A stretch of 64,000 bases of DNA. It comes from an uncultured Pseudomonadota bacterium. Its GTDB lineage: Bacteria > Pseudomonadota > Gammaproteobacteria > Methylococcales > Methylomonadaceae. This document shows, in pieces, positions 36,938 to 47,481 of the stretch. The stretch lies in contig CAIYSZ010000031.1 in NCBI GenBank assembly GCA_903928965.1, positions 1-64,000 on the forward strand. The letters run 5' to 3'. The notes under the pieces are model-generated. The model saw only the letters and a program-made list of their open reading frames with translations, was not told the DNA's origin and did not search any database. Every line of letters starts with the position of its first letter. Within the stretch, counting starts at the first letter, position 1. The position numbers and the translations under genes were made by a program.

Positions 36938-36947
36938 GGAGATTGTT

Positions 36948-37385
36948 ATGTCACTGTATAAAAATATTTTGCTCTCGGTGGATTTTTCCGGCCATAGCGA
37001 AAACGTCGCGCTTGCCGCCAAGACTTTGGCGGAGCAAAACCAAGCTAATCTGCATATAGTGCATGTGGTGGATAATTTGCCGTTCAATACCGATCCTTAC
37101 GGCCCGATACAATTTGACATTGATTTCACTCAAGAATTGTTGGATGCGGGTAAGACCCATTTGGCCAAGTACGCTGCGGAACTGGGCATCCCGCAAGAGC
37201 GGCAATGGTTGGAAATGGGAAGTCCAAAGCATGAAGTCGTGCGCGTGGCCGAGGAAAACAATATCGATTTAATCGTGCTCGGTTCTCACGGCCGCCATGG
37301 ATTGGGTTTGCTGTTGGGTTCAACGGCTAACGGGGTGCTGCATCACGCTAAATGCGACGTACTGGCTGTGCGATTGAAGGAATAG
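36948..37385 (+). CDS. Universal stress protein (UspA family)
   Basis: A 145-residue Usp domain. The N-terminal 'YKNILLSVDFSGHSE' and the C-terminal nucleotide-loop motif 'GSHGRHGLGLLLGSTANGVL' (G-2x-G-9x-G-S) match ATP-binding type family members. A fully conserved 'VDLI/IDLIVLG' strand precedes it. AAGGAG lies just before the ATG. Such proteins respond to starvation and stress; the specific trigger here is unknown. Confidence 0.92.
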   Translation: MSLYKNILLSVDFSGHSENVALAAKTLAEQNQANLHIVHVVDNLPFNTDPYGPIQFDIDFTQELLDAGKTHLAKYAAELGIPQERQWLEMGSPKHEVVRVAEENNIDLIVLGSHGRHGLGLLLGSTANGVLHHAKCDVLAVRLKE

Positions 37386-37459
37386 GCCTAGCGGCTTAAC
37401 GCCGGCTTGGTATAATGGCTGTGTACCAAACCCGGCAAATAATAATAATAGGATGAAAC

Positions 37460-37873
37460 ATGCTAGGCCATATCGAAAGTTATGATGCGGAAACTCAAAC
37501 CGGCGTCGTTAAACATCAAGATCAATTTTTTGAATTTCACATCGACCAATGGAGCGATGAAACGCCTCCCCAGGCCGGCGACGATGTGGATTTTGATCAC
37601 GACGAAGGCAGGGTTACCGAGATTGGTCCCGTAGGCGAGTATTTGGCTCGCGCCTTGCCGGTCAAAAGCCGGATGCTGGCGGCTTTTTTGGGGGTGGTGT
37701 TCGGCGCCGCCGGCCTGCACCGTTTTTATTTGGGTTATTACGCCATCGGTGCGCTGCAAATCATCGTCACTTTTTTAACCGGCGGCTTCGGCGTGATGTG
37801 GGGATTTTTTGAAGGCGTGCTGCTTTTCGCCGGCCATATCAACAAGGACGCCAAGGGCCGGCCGTTGAAATAG
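37460..37873 (+). CDS. OB/cold-shock-like domain fused to a TM2 membrane domain
   Basis: A 137-residue protein. Residues about 1-60 (MLGHIESYDAETQTGVVKHQ...FFEFHIDQW) read like a short cold-shock/S1-like beta barrel. Residues about 70-137 are a TM2 domain: 'RMLAAFLGVVFGAAGLHRFYLG' with its G-x-H-x-F-Y-x-G signature, then a second helix. The N-terminal domain should face the cytoplasm and could bind nucleic acid. TM2 proteins have no settled function. It is convergent with guaB. Confidence 0.75.
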   Translation: MLGHIESYDAETQTGVVKHQDQFFEFHIDQWSDETPPQAGDDVDFDHDEGRVTEIGPVGEYLARALPVKSRMLAAFLGVVFGAAGLHRFYLGYYAIGALQIIVTFLTGGFGVMWGFFEGVLLFAGHINKDAKGRPLK

Positions 37874-37898
37874 GGCCGGCCCGCCGAGGCGGCCGGAT

Positions 37899-39374
<1,476 letters not shown>

Positions 39375-39440
39375 CTAATGGCTGATCGAAGTAAGCCCTA
39401 CATTGTACCGCTTATTCAACAGGGCGAAAATGTGAAAAAG

Positions 39441-39926
39441 CTAAATTTTGCTTCGTGTTGCGTATTCAGCGGCGTCGCGGGCGGCGCATATGTCCAAATA
39501 TTCCTCGGAATTGGGTTTGTGTAAAAACAATCCCAAAAGTGTTAGCGCATCATAAATATATAAAGTGCGCAATTCGTCACCCAATACAAACAGTCCCCAT
39601 CCCAGCAAACCGACGGTTTGCATCAATGACGATGTGATGAGTACGGTTTGCAAATAACGCGCCGCCGCGGGTTTGGGGCCGGGCATGGTTTGATTCAGGC
39701 GTAGCAGGATGTGTCTTAGCAATTTGACCAAGGGGAAAAATATTATCACCATTGCGTAGAGCACGCTTCTGAGCAGCATTCTGTCCGCTTCGGGCCAGTG
39801 CACGCGCCAGGTTTCCGGCCAAAATTGGCAAGCGATATTGTAGGCGACGGTCAGCAGCAAGAAATTGAGGCTAATCACCCAATGGATGCGCAATTCGGAG
39901 CGCCAAAAAGGTCTAACAGCGTGCAT
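39441..39926 (-). CDS. Hypothetical membrane protein
   Basis: A 161-residue protein with about four hydrophobic helices (WVISLNFLLLTVAYNIACQF, LLRSVLYAMVIIFFPLVKLL, VLITSSLMQTVGLLGWGLFV and a weaker last one). No recognisable family motif. Its start directly abuts the stop of the CPBP protease-like gene, so they are co-transcribed. It may be a partner of that protein, by position only. Confidence 0.55.
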   Translation of the reverse strand: MHAVRPFWRSELRIHWVISLNFLLLTVAYNIACQFWPETWRVHWPEADRMLLRSVLYAMVIIFFPLVKLLRHILLRLNQTMPGPKPAAARYLQTVLITSSLMQTVGLLGWGLFVLGDELRTLYIYDALTLLGLFLHKPNSEEYLDICAARDAAEYATRSKI

Positions 39927-40550
39927 TTAATCCGCCTGTGCGAAATGTTTGCGAAAGTTACGCAAGATTATCAAAAATGCCACAAAGTCGTAAAGTGTAT
40001 GAATTATCATAGGTATCAGCAAATTGCGTTCGCCCTGGCAGTCCAGGCTCCAGCCAAGGTATAAACCGGTCAATATCGCGAACAGGGCGTAGAGCGGGGT
40101 CACGGCGTGCACCAGACCAAAAACCAGATTGCTGATTATCAAAGCCGCGCTAAGGTTGATTAATTTTTCCAGCCAGGGTTGTAACAGGCCGCGAAATAAT
40201 AATTCCTCCGAAAATCCGGCGACCAGGGCTAAAATCAGCAAATGCAGCCAATGCAGTTGAATAAGGCTTTGGCCTAACGAGCCTTCTATCATGTTTTTGA
40301 TTTGCTTGACCGCCGGAATAGGCAGGTATTGCATGCCCATGAAGATCAGCAGCAGGGGCAACGTGCCGGCGACGCCTAATAGCGCGGCCGTTTCGGTAAA
40401 GCGTAGATCGGCGTAGGGTTGGATGTCCAACAACCAGCCCAGCAATAGCGCCGCCACCGCCAACATGCTTTCAAACCAGCATGCCATGGTGAAAAATTTT
40501 TCGGAATTCAAATCGGTTTTTTCCTTACGCTCAAATGCCAGCCCCAGCAA
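39927..40550 (-). CDS. CPBP family intramembrane glutamic endopeptidase-like protein
   Basis: A 207-residue protein with about six membrane helices. The family motif 1 'EELLFRGLLQPWLEK' contains the Glu-Glu-x3-Arg. Motif 2 is 'LVFGLVHAVTP' (F-x3-H), and motif 3 is a His near 'PMIIHTLYDF' (H-x3-[ND]-type). These are the catalytic elements of Rce1/CPBP (abortive infection protein) membrane proteases. Substrates are unknown; bacterial members often sit with bacteriocin immunity or peptide export genes, neither of which is nearby. It starts 372 bases from the next supported gene. Confidence 0.88.
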   Translation of the reverse strand: MLGLAFERKEKTDLNSEKFFTMACWFESMLAVAALLLGWLLDIQPYADLRFTETAALLGVAGTLPLLLIFMGMQYLPIPAVKQIKNMIEGSLGQSLIQLHWLHLLILALVAGFSEELLFRGLLQPWLEKLINLSAALIISNLVFGLVHAVTPLYALFAILTGLYLGWSLDCQGERNLLIPMIIHTLYDFVAFLIILRNFRKHFAQAD

Positions 40551-40922
40551 ATTCTATCTAAAAACAGTTAAAATTGGCAGTGATTGCAAACTAACAGCCA
40601 AAATATGCAAACCTTCATCCATAAAAGCCTCAAAAAACCGGAGTATACTTGTATGTGATGAAACGCGACGATATTTCGGCCTTGGCGTTCGTCAAGGATT
40701 TTAGTTTGCCGCCGGAGCGCATGCCGTCCGGCGTCGGCGCGGGAAACGTCATGCAAAGTTTGCAAAAAAAGGCTATTACATGCAACTTCCGCCAACCGTA
40801 ATGTCAATGGAATAAGCCGAAACCCTGCTCAAGCATTGAAAGCGCGCGCTATGGCCGTAATCCATGCTAACATGCTCGTCTTGAGCTAAATCAGTCTAAT
40901 ACATCTCTATCGGATACAACAC
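40551..40922. other. Intergenic stretch before the DUF2333 gene
   Basis: No firm gene. The minus-strand ORF at 40568-40807 is the shadow of a short plus-strand frame listed separately. A TAACAT-like -10 occurs near 40868. Nothing else is clear. Confidence 0.45.
40658..40801 (+). CDS. Possible 47-residue small protein
   Basis: A short frame too small for the ORF track: ATG AAA CGC ... TAA. It encodes MKRDDISALAFVKDF, then a Pro/Gly-rich middle and QSLQKKAITCNF. It sits between divergently oriented genes, about 110 bases from the CPBP gene start. CGGAG lies 14 bases before the ATG, too far for a good ribosome site. Composition is protein-like, with codon use matching neighbours (GCG, GGC, CCG rich), so it may be a real small protein or a remnant of a longer gene. 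I cannot assign a family. Confidence 0.3.
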   Translation: MKRDDISALAFVKDFSLPPERMPSGVGAGNVMQSLQKKAITCNFRQP

Positions 40923-41942
40923 ATGTCAGATAATTCATTCGAATTTGAAGAACCCAAATCAAGGAAGAAGGCGTGGATATTTAAAGTTAGCGCGTTAATC
41001 ATTTTAATCGTTGAGCTCGCGCTCGGTGAATGGTGGAGCCGAGAACCCGAGCAATTCAATGTGTTGGATGAAGCCATTGAGCGTATGAACGTCACGCATA
41101 CCGATCAAATGCCGATAGGCTATGTCTATGCCAATACGCTGGCGCATATCGCCGACGTTATTTTGTTCAAGCCCGGCGGCTATTTGTCCAACGACGTAGC
41201 CCCGCCCGGCCTGTTGTGCGATAACATTCAAAGTTGGGAATACGGCGCATTGGTCATGCTGCGCGACGGCACCACCGCCTTGCGTAACCATTTTGCCCGC
41301 GACCAATCGCAATCCGCCGAAGACCCTGATTTAGCCCGCGCGGAGCCCAGTTTTTATTATGAACCCAACTCCTGGGCCTTGCCGTCCACCGAATCCGAGT
41401 ATATTAAAGGCATAGAGTCCTTGCATGGCTACATGGGGCGCTTGCAAAACCCCACCGCTACTTCCAAGGCGGCGCAATTTCACTCGCGCGCCGATAATCT
41501 TTGGCAGTACACGGAGGTGGTGATCAAACGCTTGGGCGGCCTGTCCACCCGCTTGGCCGCCAGTACCGATAAGTTCGCCGGCGCGGCGCACGGCGACCCG
41601 TCGAACCCCATCGATATCAATATGCCGACCATAGGCAAGACCCCGTGGCTGGAGATCGATAACGTGTTTTACGAAGCGCGCGGTTCCTGCTGGGCCTTAT
41701 TGCACATTTTGAAAGCGATTAAACACGATTTTGCCGATATCTTGTTGGACAAGCGGGCCATGAATACCTTGGACAACATGATTCAGGCCTTGGAGAACGC
41801 CTTGTCGCCGACTTTGAGTCCGGTGGTGCTAAACGGCGACGGGTTTGGCATTTTCGCCAACTATTCATTGGCCATGGCTAACTATATCGCCCGCGCCAAC
41901 GCCGCCGCGCTAGACCTGCGCGACGTGATGAACAGAGGTTAG
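40923..41942 (+). CDS. DUF2333 family membrane-anchored protein
   Basis: A 339-residue protein of the DUF2333 family found in gammaproteobacteria. One N-terminal helix (AWIFKVSALIILIVELALG, about 16-34) follows an acidic cytoplasmic start, so the bulk is periplasmic. Family features include 'MPIGYVYANTLAHIADVILFKPGGYLSND' split over a helical region, and 'RGSCWALLHILKAIKHDF' near the end. The function is unknown. It is followed four bases later by a DUF4389 gene, a pairing seen in related genomes. Confidence 0.85.
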   Translation: MSDNSFEFEEPKSRKKAWIFKVSALIILIVELALGEWWSREPEQFNVLDEAIERMNVTHTDQMPIGYVYANTLAHIADVILFKPGGYLSNDVAPPGLLCDNIQSWEYGALVMLRDGTTALRNHFARDQSQSAEDPDLARAEPSFYYEPNSWALPSTESEYIKGIESLHGYMGRLQNPTATSKAAQFHSRADNLWQYTEVVIKRLGGLSTRLAASTDKFAGAAHGDPSNPIDINMPTIGKTPWLEIDNVFYEARGSCWALLHILKAIKHDFADILLDKRAMNTLDNMIQALENALSPTLSPVVLNGDGFGIFANYSLAMANYIARANAAALDLRDVMNRG

Positions 41943-41946
41943 ACGC

Positions 41947-42255
41947 ATGAGCCAATCAGTCGAAACGCATTTGAAAAAAATTGAAACCTGGAAGCGCATC
42001 ATGTTCATGCTGCTGTTCATGCTGATCGATAGCCTGGTAAAAATGCTGCTTTGGCTGGTGGTGTTTACGCAAACCGGGTCGGTGTTGCTGACCGGCGCGG
42101 TGAATGCGAACATTCTGGAATTCGGCTACGGCCTGGCGACCTACCATTATCGCATCACCTTGTTTTTAACCTTTAATAGCGAACAATTGCCGTTCCCGTT
42201 TACCGAATGGCAACTTAACGCGGAGCCGAGCATCATAGAACATCCGGAGGATTGA
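41947..42255 (+). CDS. DUF4389 domain membrane protein
   Basis: A 102-residue protein with two membrane helices: 'RIMFMLLFMLIDSLVKMLLWLVVFTQ' and a short loop, then a soluble tail. The 'F.YGLATYHYRITLFLTFNSE..PFPF' segment is the DUF4389 hallmark. It probably works with the DUF2333 protein upstream (four-base gap). The biochemical role is unknown. Convergent with lpxA. Confidence 0.82.
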   Translation: MSQSVETHLKKIETWKRIMFMLLFMLIDSLVKMLLWLVVFTQTGSVLLTGAVNANILEFGYGLATYHYRITLFLTFNSEQLPFPFTEWQLNAEPSIIEHPED

Positions 42256-42268
42256 TGCGGCGGCCTTA

Positions 42269-43042
42269 TCAATCCTCCAGCGTGGCGAAGCCGTGCAAGC
42301 CGCGTTTGGATGGGGCGGCCAGCCAATCCTGTAAATAAAGTAATTCCGGAGTTTGCCGCAAGCCGTCCAGGCTTTGCTTTTTTTTCAGCAAGCGCATGGC
42401 CGCCGATAAAATTTTCAGGCTGTCGCCGGTAATGCCGGCGCGGCGCAGGCCGACCAAATTCAAGCGGTAATGTCGCGCCGGGCGGCCGCCGATGAGCATG
42501 AACGGCAGTACATCCATATTCAGGCCGGTAGTGCCTTGCACAATGGCGTAGGCGCCGATGCGGCAAAATTGATGCGCCACGACCGCGCCGCCCATGAACA
42601 CATTGTGGCCGATTTCCACAAAACCGCCGATGGCGACGTTGTTGGCGAAAATGGTTTTGTCGCCAATCTTGCAGTCATGCGCTACATGGCTGTTGTTCAT
42701 GAAATAGCAATCCGAGCCGATGCGGGTGGACCCTTCGGCCACCGTGGCGCGGTGCGCGGTAAAACCCTCGCGGAATACGCTACGGTCGCCGATTTCCAAG
42801 CGGCTGGGGATTAGCGGATTGAAATGCAGGTCTTGCGGCAGGTCGCCCAGCACTGCATGCGGGTGCACAATATTGCCCTCGCCCATGCGCACGTGGCCGT
42901 GAATCACGGCGTGCGCGCCGATTTTACAGTTCGCGCCGATCACCGCGCCGGCCTCAATGACGGCGAATGGCCCAACGCTGACTTCCTCGCCCAATTCGGC
43001 GCTTGGGGCCACCAAGGCGCTGGGATGTATCAATGTGCTCAT
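42269..43042 (-). CDS. lpxA: UDP-N-acetylglucosamine acyltransferase LpxA
   Basis: A 257-residue left-handed beta-helix acyltransferase, the first enzyme of lipid A synthesis. The hexapeptide repeats are plain from the N-terminus (SALVAPSAELGEEVSVGPFA, then AVIEAGAVIGANCKIGAHAV). The catalytic His lies in 'NNSHVAHDCKIG', and 'GFVEIGHNVFMGG' follows. The C-terminal helical domain is intact. It lies directly after xerD (one base between), not in the usual lpxD-fabZ-lpxA-lpxB cluster, so lipid A genes are dispersed in this genome. Confidence 0.95.
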   Translation of the reverse strand: MSTLIHPSALVAPSAELGEEVSVGPFAVIEAGAVIGANCKIGAHAVIHGHVRMGEGNIVHPHAVLGDLPQDLHFNPLIPSRLEIGDRSVFREGFTAHRATVAEGSTRIGSDCYFMNNSHVAHDCKIGDKTIFANNVAIGGFVEIGHNVFMGGAVVAHQFCRIGAYAIVQGTTGLNMDVLPFMLIGGRPARHYRLNLVGLRRAGITGDSLKILSAAMRLLKKKQSLDGLRQTPELLYLQDWLAAPSKRGLHGFATLED

Positions 43043-43043
43043 G

Positions 43044-43934
43044 TTAACCTCGCGGATGGAATTGTGTATGCAGTTGTTTTAACCGGTGCTGGGCGATATG
43101 CGTGTAAATTTGGGTGGTTGACAGGTCGGCGTGTCCCAACAGCAATTGCACCACCCGCAAGTCCGCGCCGTGATTCAGCAAATGCGTGGCGAACGCATGC
43201 CGCAAGGTATGCGGCGACAAACCTTCCGTGCGTAAACCGGCCAGCTTGGCGTAATTTTTAATGATATGCCAAAATGCTTGCCGCGTCATTTTATCGCCGC
43301 GTTGGGTGACAAATAAATAATCGCATTGCCGTCCGTGCAAGATATTGGGCCGCGCTTCGCGCGCATAGCGCTCCAGCCATTCCCTGGCTTCCTCGCCGAA
43401 TGGCGTCAAGCGCTCCTTGTCACCCTTGCCGATAATTCTCACGCAGCCTTGGCGCATGTGCAGTTGTTGCAGGCTTAATTCCACCAGTTCGGTTACCCTA
43501 AGGCCTGTGGCGTAAAGCAATTCCAGCATGGCGCGGTCGCGCAGGCCGAGCGAGTGCTCGGTATTCGGCGCTTGCAACAATAACTCTACGTCGGTTTCAG
43601 ACAGCACGCCGGGCAGGCGGCGCGCTAGTTTGGGAGCGTCGATCAGTGTGGCGGGGTCGGTTTCAATTTCGCGCCGTTGCGTCAAATCGGCGTAAAAACG
43701 GCGCAGACAAGACAGTAAGCGCGCGGAAGAGCGGGCGGCCAAGCCTTGTTGCTGCCGCAACAACATATAAGCGGAGATGTCGGCCGCGTTGGCCGCCGGC
43801 AGAGGTTTGTCTTGCAGCCAGGCGGCGAAAAATTTTAAATCGGCGCGATAGGCGGCCAGGGTATTATCGCTCAGGCCGTGTTCGAGCCACAGCCGTCCGA
43901 TGAAGGCTTCAATGATGTGGTCGGAGTTGGACAT
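43044..43934 (-). CDS. xerD: Site-specific tyrosine recombinase XerD
   Basis: A 296-residue Xer recombinase that resolves chromosome dimers at dif with XerC and FtsK. The N-terminal core-binding domain reads 'FIGRLWLEHGLSDNTLAAYRADL', closer to XerD than XerC. The catalytic Arg is in 'YATGLRVTELVEL', the second box 'SPHTLRHAFATHLLNHGADLR' contains H-x-x-R, and 'LGHADLSTTQIYTHI' carries the nucleophilic Tyr. It is transcribed with lpxA. A terminator separates it from rplS upstream. Confidence 0.93.
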   Translation of the reverse strand: MSNSDHIIEAFIGRLWLEHGLSDNTLAAYRADLKFFAAWLQDKPLPAANAADISAYMLLRQQQGLAARSSARLLSCLRRFYADLTQRREIETDPATLIDAPKLARRLPGVLSETDVELLLQAPNTEHSLGLRDRAMLELLYATGLRVTELVELSLQQLHMRQGCVRIIGKGDKERLTPFGEEAREWLERYAREARPNILHGRQCDYLFVTQRGDKMTRQAFWHIIKNYAKLAGLRTEGLSPHTLRHAFATHLLNHGADLRVVQLLLGHADLSTTQIYTHIAQHRLKQLHTQFHPRG

Positions 43935-43950
43935 GTAGGTATCCGCTTAC

Positions 43951-43980
43951 AAAAAAGGCAGCTTGAAGCTGCCTTTTTTG
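43951..43980 (-). terminator. Terminator of the rpsP-rimM-trmD-rplS operon
   Basis: AAAAAAGGCAGCTT and AAGCTGCCTTTTTT form an eight-base GC stem flanked by A and T tracts, so it can stop transcription from either side. It lies 16 bases after the rplS stop and just ahead of xerD. Confidence 0.85.
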
Positions 43981-43996
43981 CTACGCCAACCGCGGA

Positions 43997-44343
43997 TTAA
44001 GAAAGTTTTTCCTTAATGCGGGCCGCTTTACCGGTCAGATCGCGCAAGTAGTACAGTTTGGCGCGGCGGACGTCGCCGCGACGTTTGACTTCAATGCCGC
44101 CGACGCTTGGGCTATGGGTTTGGAAAACCCGTTCCACGCCGACGCCATGCGAGATTTTTCTTACGGTGAAAGCGGAGTTCAAGCCGCGGTTGCGTTTGGC
44201 GATGACCACGCCTTCAAAAGCCTGTAGTCGTTCCCGAGTACCCTCGACCACGCGCACTTGCACCACCACGGTGTCGCCCGGGCCGAATTCCGGCACGTCG
44301 GTCTTTAATTGGGCTTGTTCCAATTCTTTAATTATATTGCTCA

Positions 44344-44344
<1 letters not shown>
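43997..44344 (-). CDS. rplS: 50S ribosomal protein L19
   Basis: A 115-residue bL19. Family landmarks: '[19 protein letters not shown]', '[18 protein letters not shown]', '[20 protein letters not shown]' and '[18 protein letters not shown]'. I start it at ATG 44344; the tracked ORF adds two codons from a GTG. The trmD stop and this start overlap as TAATG. Last gene of the operon. Confidence 0.97.
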
Positions 44345-45093
<749 letters not shown>

Positions 45094-45098
45094 GGCGT

Positions 45099-45611
45099 TT
45101 AGAAGTCCGGATCCCAATCCACGCGCATTAAGCGTGTGTTTAAATCGATGTCCATGACGGTTTGGCCGCGCAAAAACGGTATCAATCGTTCCTGCGTATC
45201 ATTCTTGACCACCAGCACGTCGTTGGCTCCGGTTTCCAGTAGATGATCAACCAAGCCGAGCTCTACGCCATCCAAGGTTTGCACCGTCAAACCCACTAAG
45301 TCCGTCCAATAATATTCACCGTCCTCGGTGGCGGGCAATAGCGCGCGGTCAATCAAAATGTCCGCGCCGATAAGCGCGGCGGCGGCATCGCGGTCCGCGA
45401 TGCCGGAAAGCTCGGCAATGACCGCATCACCATGCCGTTGGCCGTTAATCACCTTGATTTCGCTTAATTGGCCATTTTTCCGCAACAGCCAAGGCGAATA
45501 GCGCAGAATATTTTCTCGCGGCTGGGTGAATGAAAACACCTTGACCCAGCCTTTGACGCCGAATACGCCGTTAATTTTTCCAGCGTCCAGTAAATTGCCG
45601 ATTTGCGACAT
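45099..45611 (-). CDS. rimM: 16S rRNA processing protein RimM
   Basis: A 170-residue ribosome maturation factor for the 30S head; it binds protein S19. The N-terminal barrel begins '[19 protein letters not shown]'. The PRC-barrel half shows '[18 protein letters not shown]' and ends '[20 protein letters not shown]', the family terminal signature. Genes before and after in the rpsP operon are as expected. Start ATG is near a weak ribosome site. Confidence 0.95.
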   Translation of the reverse strand: MSQIGNLLDAGKINGVFGVKGWVKVFSFTQPRENILRYSPWLLRKNGQLSEIKVINGQRHGDAVIAELSGIADRDAAAALIGADILIDRALLPATEDGEYYWTDLVGLTVQTLDGVELGLVDHLLETGANDVLVVKNDTQERLIPFLRGQTVMDIDLNTRLMRVDWDPDF

Positions 45612-45660
45612 ACTACTTATTAAACCGCGGCGCTAGTGTTATTAAGCCGCGGAGCCGGAT

Positions 45661-45918
45661 TTAAACCACGGTTGCGGCTTTGGCGGCGTCCTTAATCAAT
45701 TTGGCTACCCGGTCGCTCGGTTGCGCGCCGTTTTTTTGCCAATATTGCACGCGCTCGCCGTCCAAAACCAGGCGTTGCTCACCGCCGCGCGCCAATGGGT
45801 TAAAGAAACCAACGCGCTCAATGTAACGGCCGTCGCGGCTGCTTCTGCTATCTGTGACCACCACGTGATAAAAAGGGCGGTTCTTCGCGCCGCCTCTGGA
45901 CAAACGAATGCTTACCAT
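45661..45918 (-). CDS. rpsP: 30S ribosomal protein S16
   Basis: An 85-residue bS16. '[20 protein letters not shown]' and '[19 protein letters not shown]' are diagnostic. It binds 16S rRNA early in 30S assembly. First gene of the rpsP-rimM-trmD-rplS operon, with a sigma-70 promoter about 60 bases upstream. Confidence 0.97.
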   Translation of the reverse strand: MVSIRLSRGGAKNRPFYHVVVTDSRSSRDGRYIERVGFFNPLARGGEQRLVLDGERVQYWQKNGAQPSDRVAKLIKDAAKAATVV

Positions 45919-45977
45919 TTGAATACCTTAAAACAAAACATTGAGTACAAATCATTAGGTCGAAGTTTAGTCGAACT

Positions 45978-46005
45978 ATATTACGCGATTTTCACAATAT
46001 GTAAA
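45978..46005 (-). promoter_or_regulatory. Sigma-70 promoter of the rpsP operon
   Basis: On the minus strand TTTACA, a 16-base spacer and TAATAT occur, about 60 bases before the rpsP start. Spacing is one base short of ideal. Confidence 0.55.
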
Positions 46006-46023
46006 GCGCTAACTTAAAAAAAT

Positions 46024-47376
46024 TTAATGGCGTATGCCGCGCATTTGTCCGGACATGCCGCGTATCATGTTCGGAAGATTAGCCTTGCTAAACTTCCGCA
46101 TCATTTTTTCCATCATTTGATGCTGCTTCAATATCCGGTTCACCGCTTCCACGTTTTGGCCGCAACCTTTGGCTATGCGCTCCTTGCGGCTGCCTTTAAT
46201 CAATTCCGGGAAGCGGCGCTCTTGCTTGGTCATGGAGTTTATCACCGCGATTTGCCGCGCCAGGTCCTTGTCGTTGACTTTTTCCTTGACTTCCTTAGGA
46301 ATGCCCATGCCCGGCATTTTGTCCATCATGGCGCTTATGCCGCCCAGGTTTTGCATTTGCACCAATTGTTCGCGCAAGTCCTCCAGATCGAAACTCTTGC
46401 CTTTTTGCAGTTTCTTCGCCAGTTGCTCGGCTTTTTTCTTGTCGGTTTTTTGCTCGATATCCTCGATCAACGACAACATATCGCCCATGCCAAGGATGCG
46501 CGAGGCTACCCGATCCGGATGGAACGGTTCCAGGGCGTCGGATTTTTCGCCGACGCCGATAAATTTAATCGGTTTGCCGGTAATGTGACGTATGGACAAG
46601 GCCGCGCCGCCGCGGGCGTCGCCATCGGCCTTGGTTAGAATCACGCCGGTCAACGGCAAGGCGTCGTGAAACGCCTTCGCGGTGTTGGCGGCGTCCTGGC
46701 CGGTCATGCTATCGACTACGAACAAGGTTTCGATCGGTTTGATGGCGGCGTGCAATTCCTTGATCTCGGACATCATTTCATCGTCCACGTGCAGGCGGCC
46801 GGCGGTGTCGACGATTAATACGTCGATAAATTGGCGCTTAGCGGCGTCCAATACCCGGTGTACTATGTCGGCCGGCTTTTCGCTGATGTCGCTTTCAAAG
46901 AATTTCAAGCCGTTGTCGTCGGCCAGAGTTTGCAATTGCTTAATTGCCGCCGGACGGTATACGTCCACGCTGACCACGCCGACTTTTTTCTTTTTCTTTT
47001 CCTTTAAATGCCGGCCCAATTTGGCGACGGTGGTGGTTTTGCCCGCGCCTTGCAAGCCGGCCATCAGAATAACGGCTGGCGGTTGGGTGCGCAGATTCAG
47101 TTCTTCGTTGGCCGCGCCCATGACGTTGACCAGCTCGGTCTGCACAATTTTAATCAAGGCTTGGCCGGGCGACAGGCTGGCGCTGACTTCTTTTCCCAGT
47201 GCGCGGCCAGTCACTTGCTTAATGAATTCGGTTACCACCGGCAGGGCGACGTCGGCTTCCAACAACGCCAAGCGCACTTCGCGCAGGGTTTCTTGGATAT
47301 TGGCTTCGGTCAGCCGGCCTTGGCCTTTTAGTTTTTTTAGGGCGCCGCTAAGGCGGTCGGTCAAATTGTCGAACAT
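46024..47376 (-). CDS. ffh: Signal recognition particle protein Ffh
   Basis: A 450-residue SRP54 GTPase that targets inner membrane proteins to FtsY and the translocon. The N domain is 'MFDNLTDRLSGALKKLKGQG'. The G domain has 'GLQGAGKTTTVAKLG', 'DTAGRLHVD' and 'TKADGDARGG'. The methionine-rich M domain includes 'KMPGMGIP' and 'MTKQERRFPELI', and the C-terminus 'MIRGMSGQMRGIRH' is methionine-rich as expected. It precedes rpsP, a common gammaproteobacterial order. A divergent ccsA-like gene starts 105 bases away. Confidence 0.97.
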   Translation of the reverse strand: MFDNLTDRLSGALKKLKGQGRLTEANIQETLREVRLALLEADVALPVVTEFIKQVTGRALGKEVSASLSPGQALIKIVQTELVNVMGAANEELNLRTQPPAVILMAGLQGAGKTTTVAKLGRHLKEKKKKKVGVVSVDVYRPAAIKQLQTLADDNGLKFFESDISEKPADIVHRVLDAAKRQFIDVLIVDTAGRLHVDDEMMSEIKELHAAIKPIETLFVVDSMTGQDAANTAKAFHDALPLTGVILTKADGDARGGAALSIRHITGKPIKFIGVGEKSDALEPFHPDRVASRILGMGDMLSLIEDIEQKTDKKKAEQLAKKLQKGKSFDLEDLREQLVQMQNLGGISAMMDKMPGMGIPKEVKEKVNDKDLARQIAVINSMTKQERRFPELIKGSRKERIAKGCGQNVEAVNRILKQHQMMEKMMRKFSKANLPNMIRGMSGQMRGIRH

Positions 47377-47481
47377 ATTTTTTTATTCTTACCCCGCGCC
47401 GGTAAACCAGTTAGATGAAATGGATTAAATAGTTTAACATAAGCCGTCAATTGAACACTTTAGTTTGTAAAAAATCGACGC

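Noticed and set aside
40576-40590. TGGCAGTGATTGCAA considered as a sigma-54 promoter
   Set aside because: GG-N8-GC spacing, two bases too short.
46027-46638. 203-codon plus-strand ORF
   Set aside because: Antisense to ffh; His- and Phe-rich low-complexity translation.
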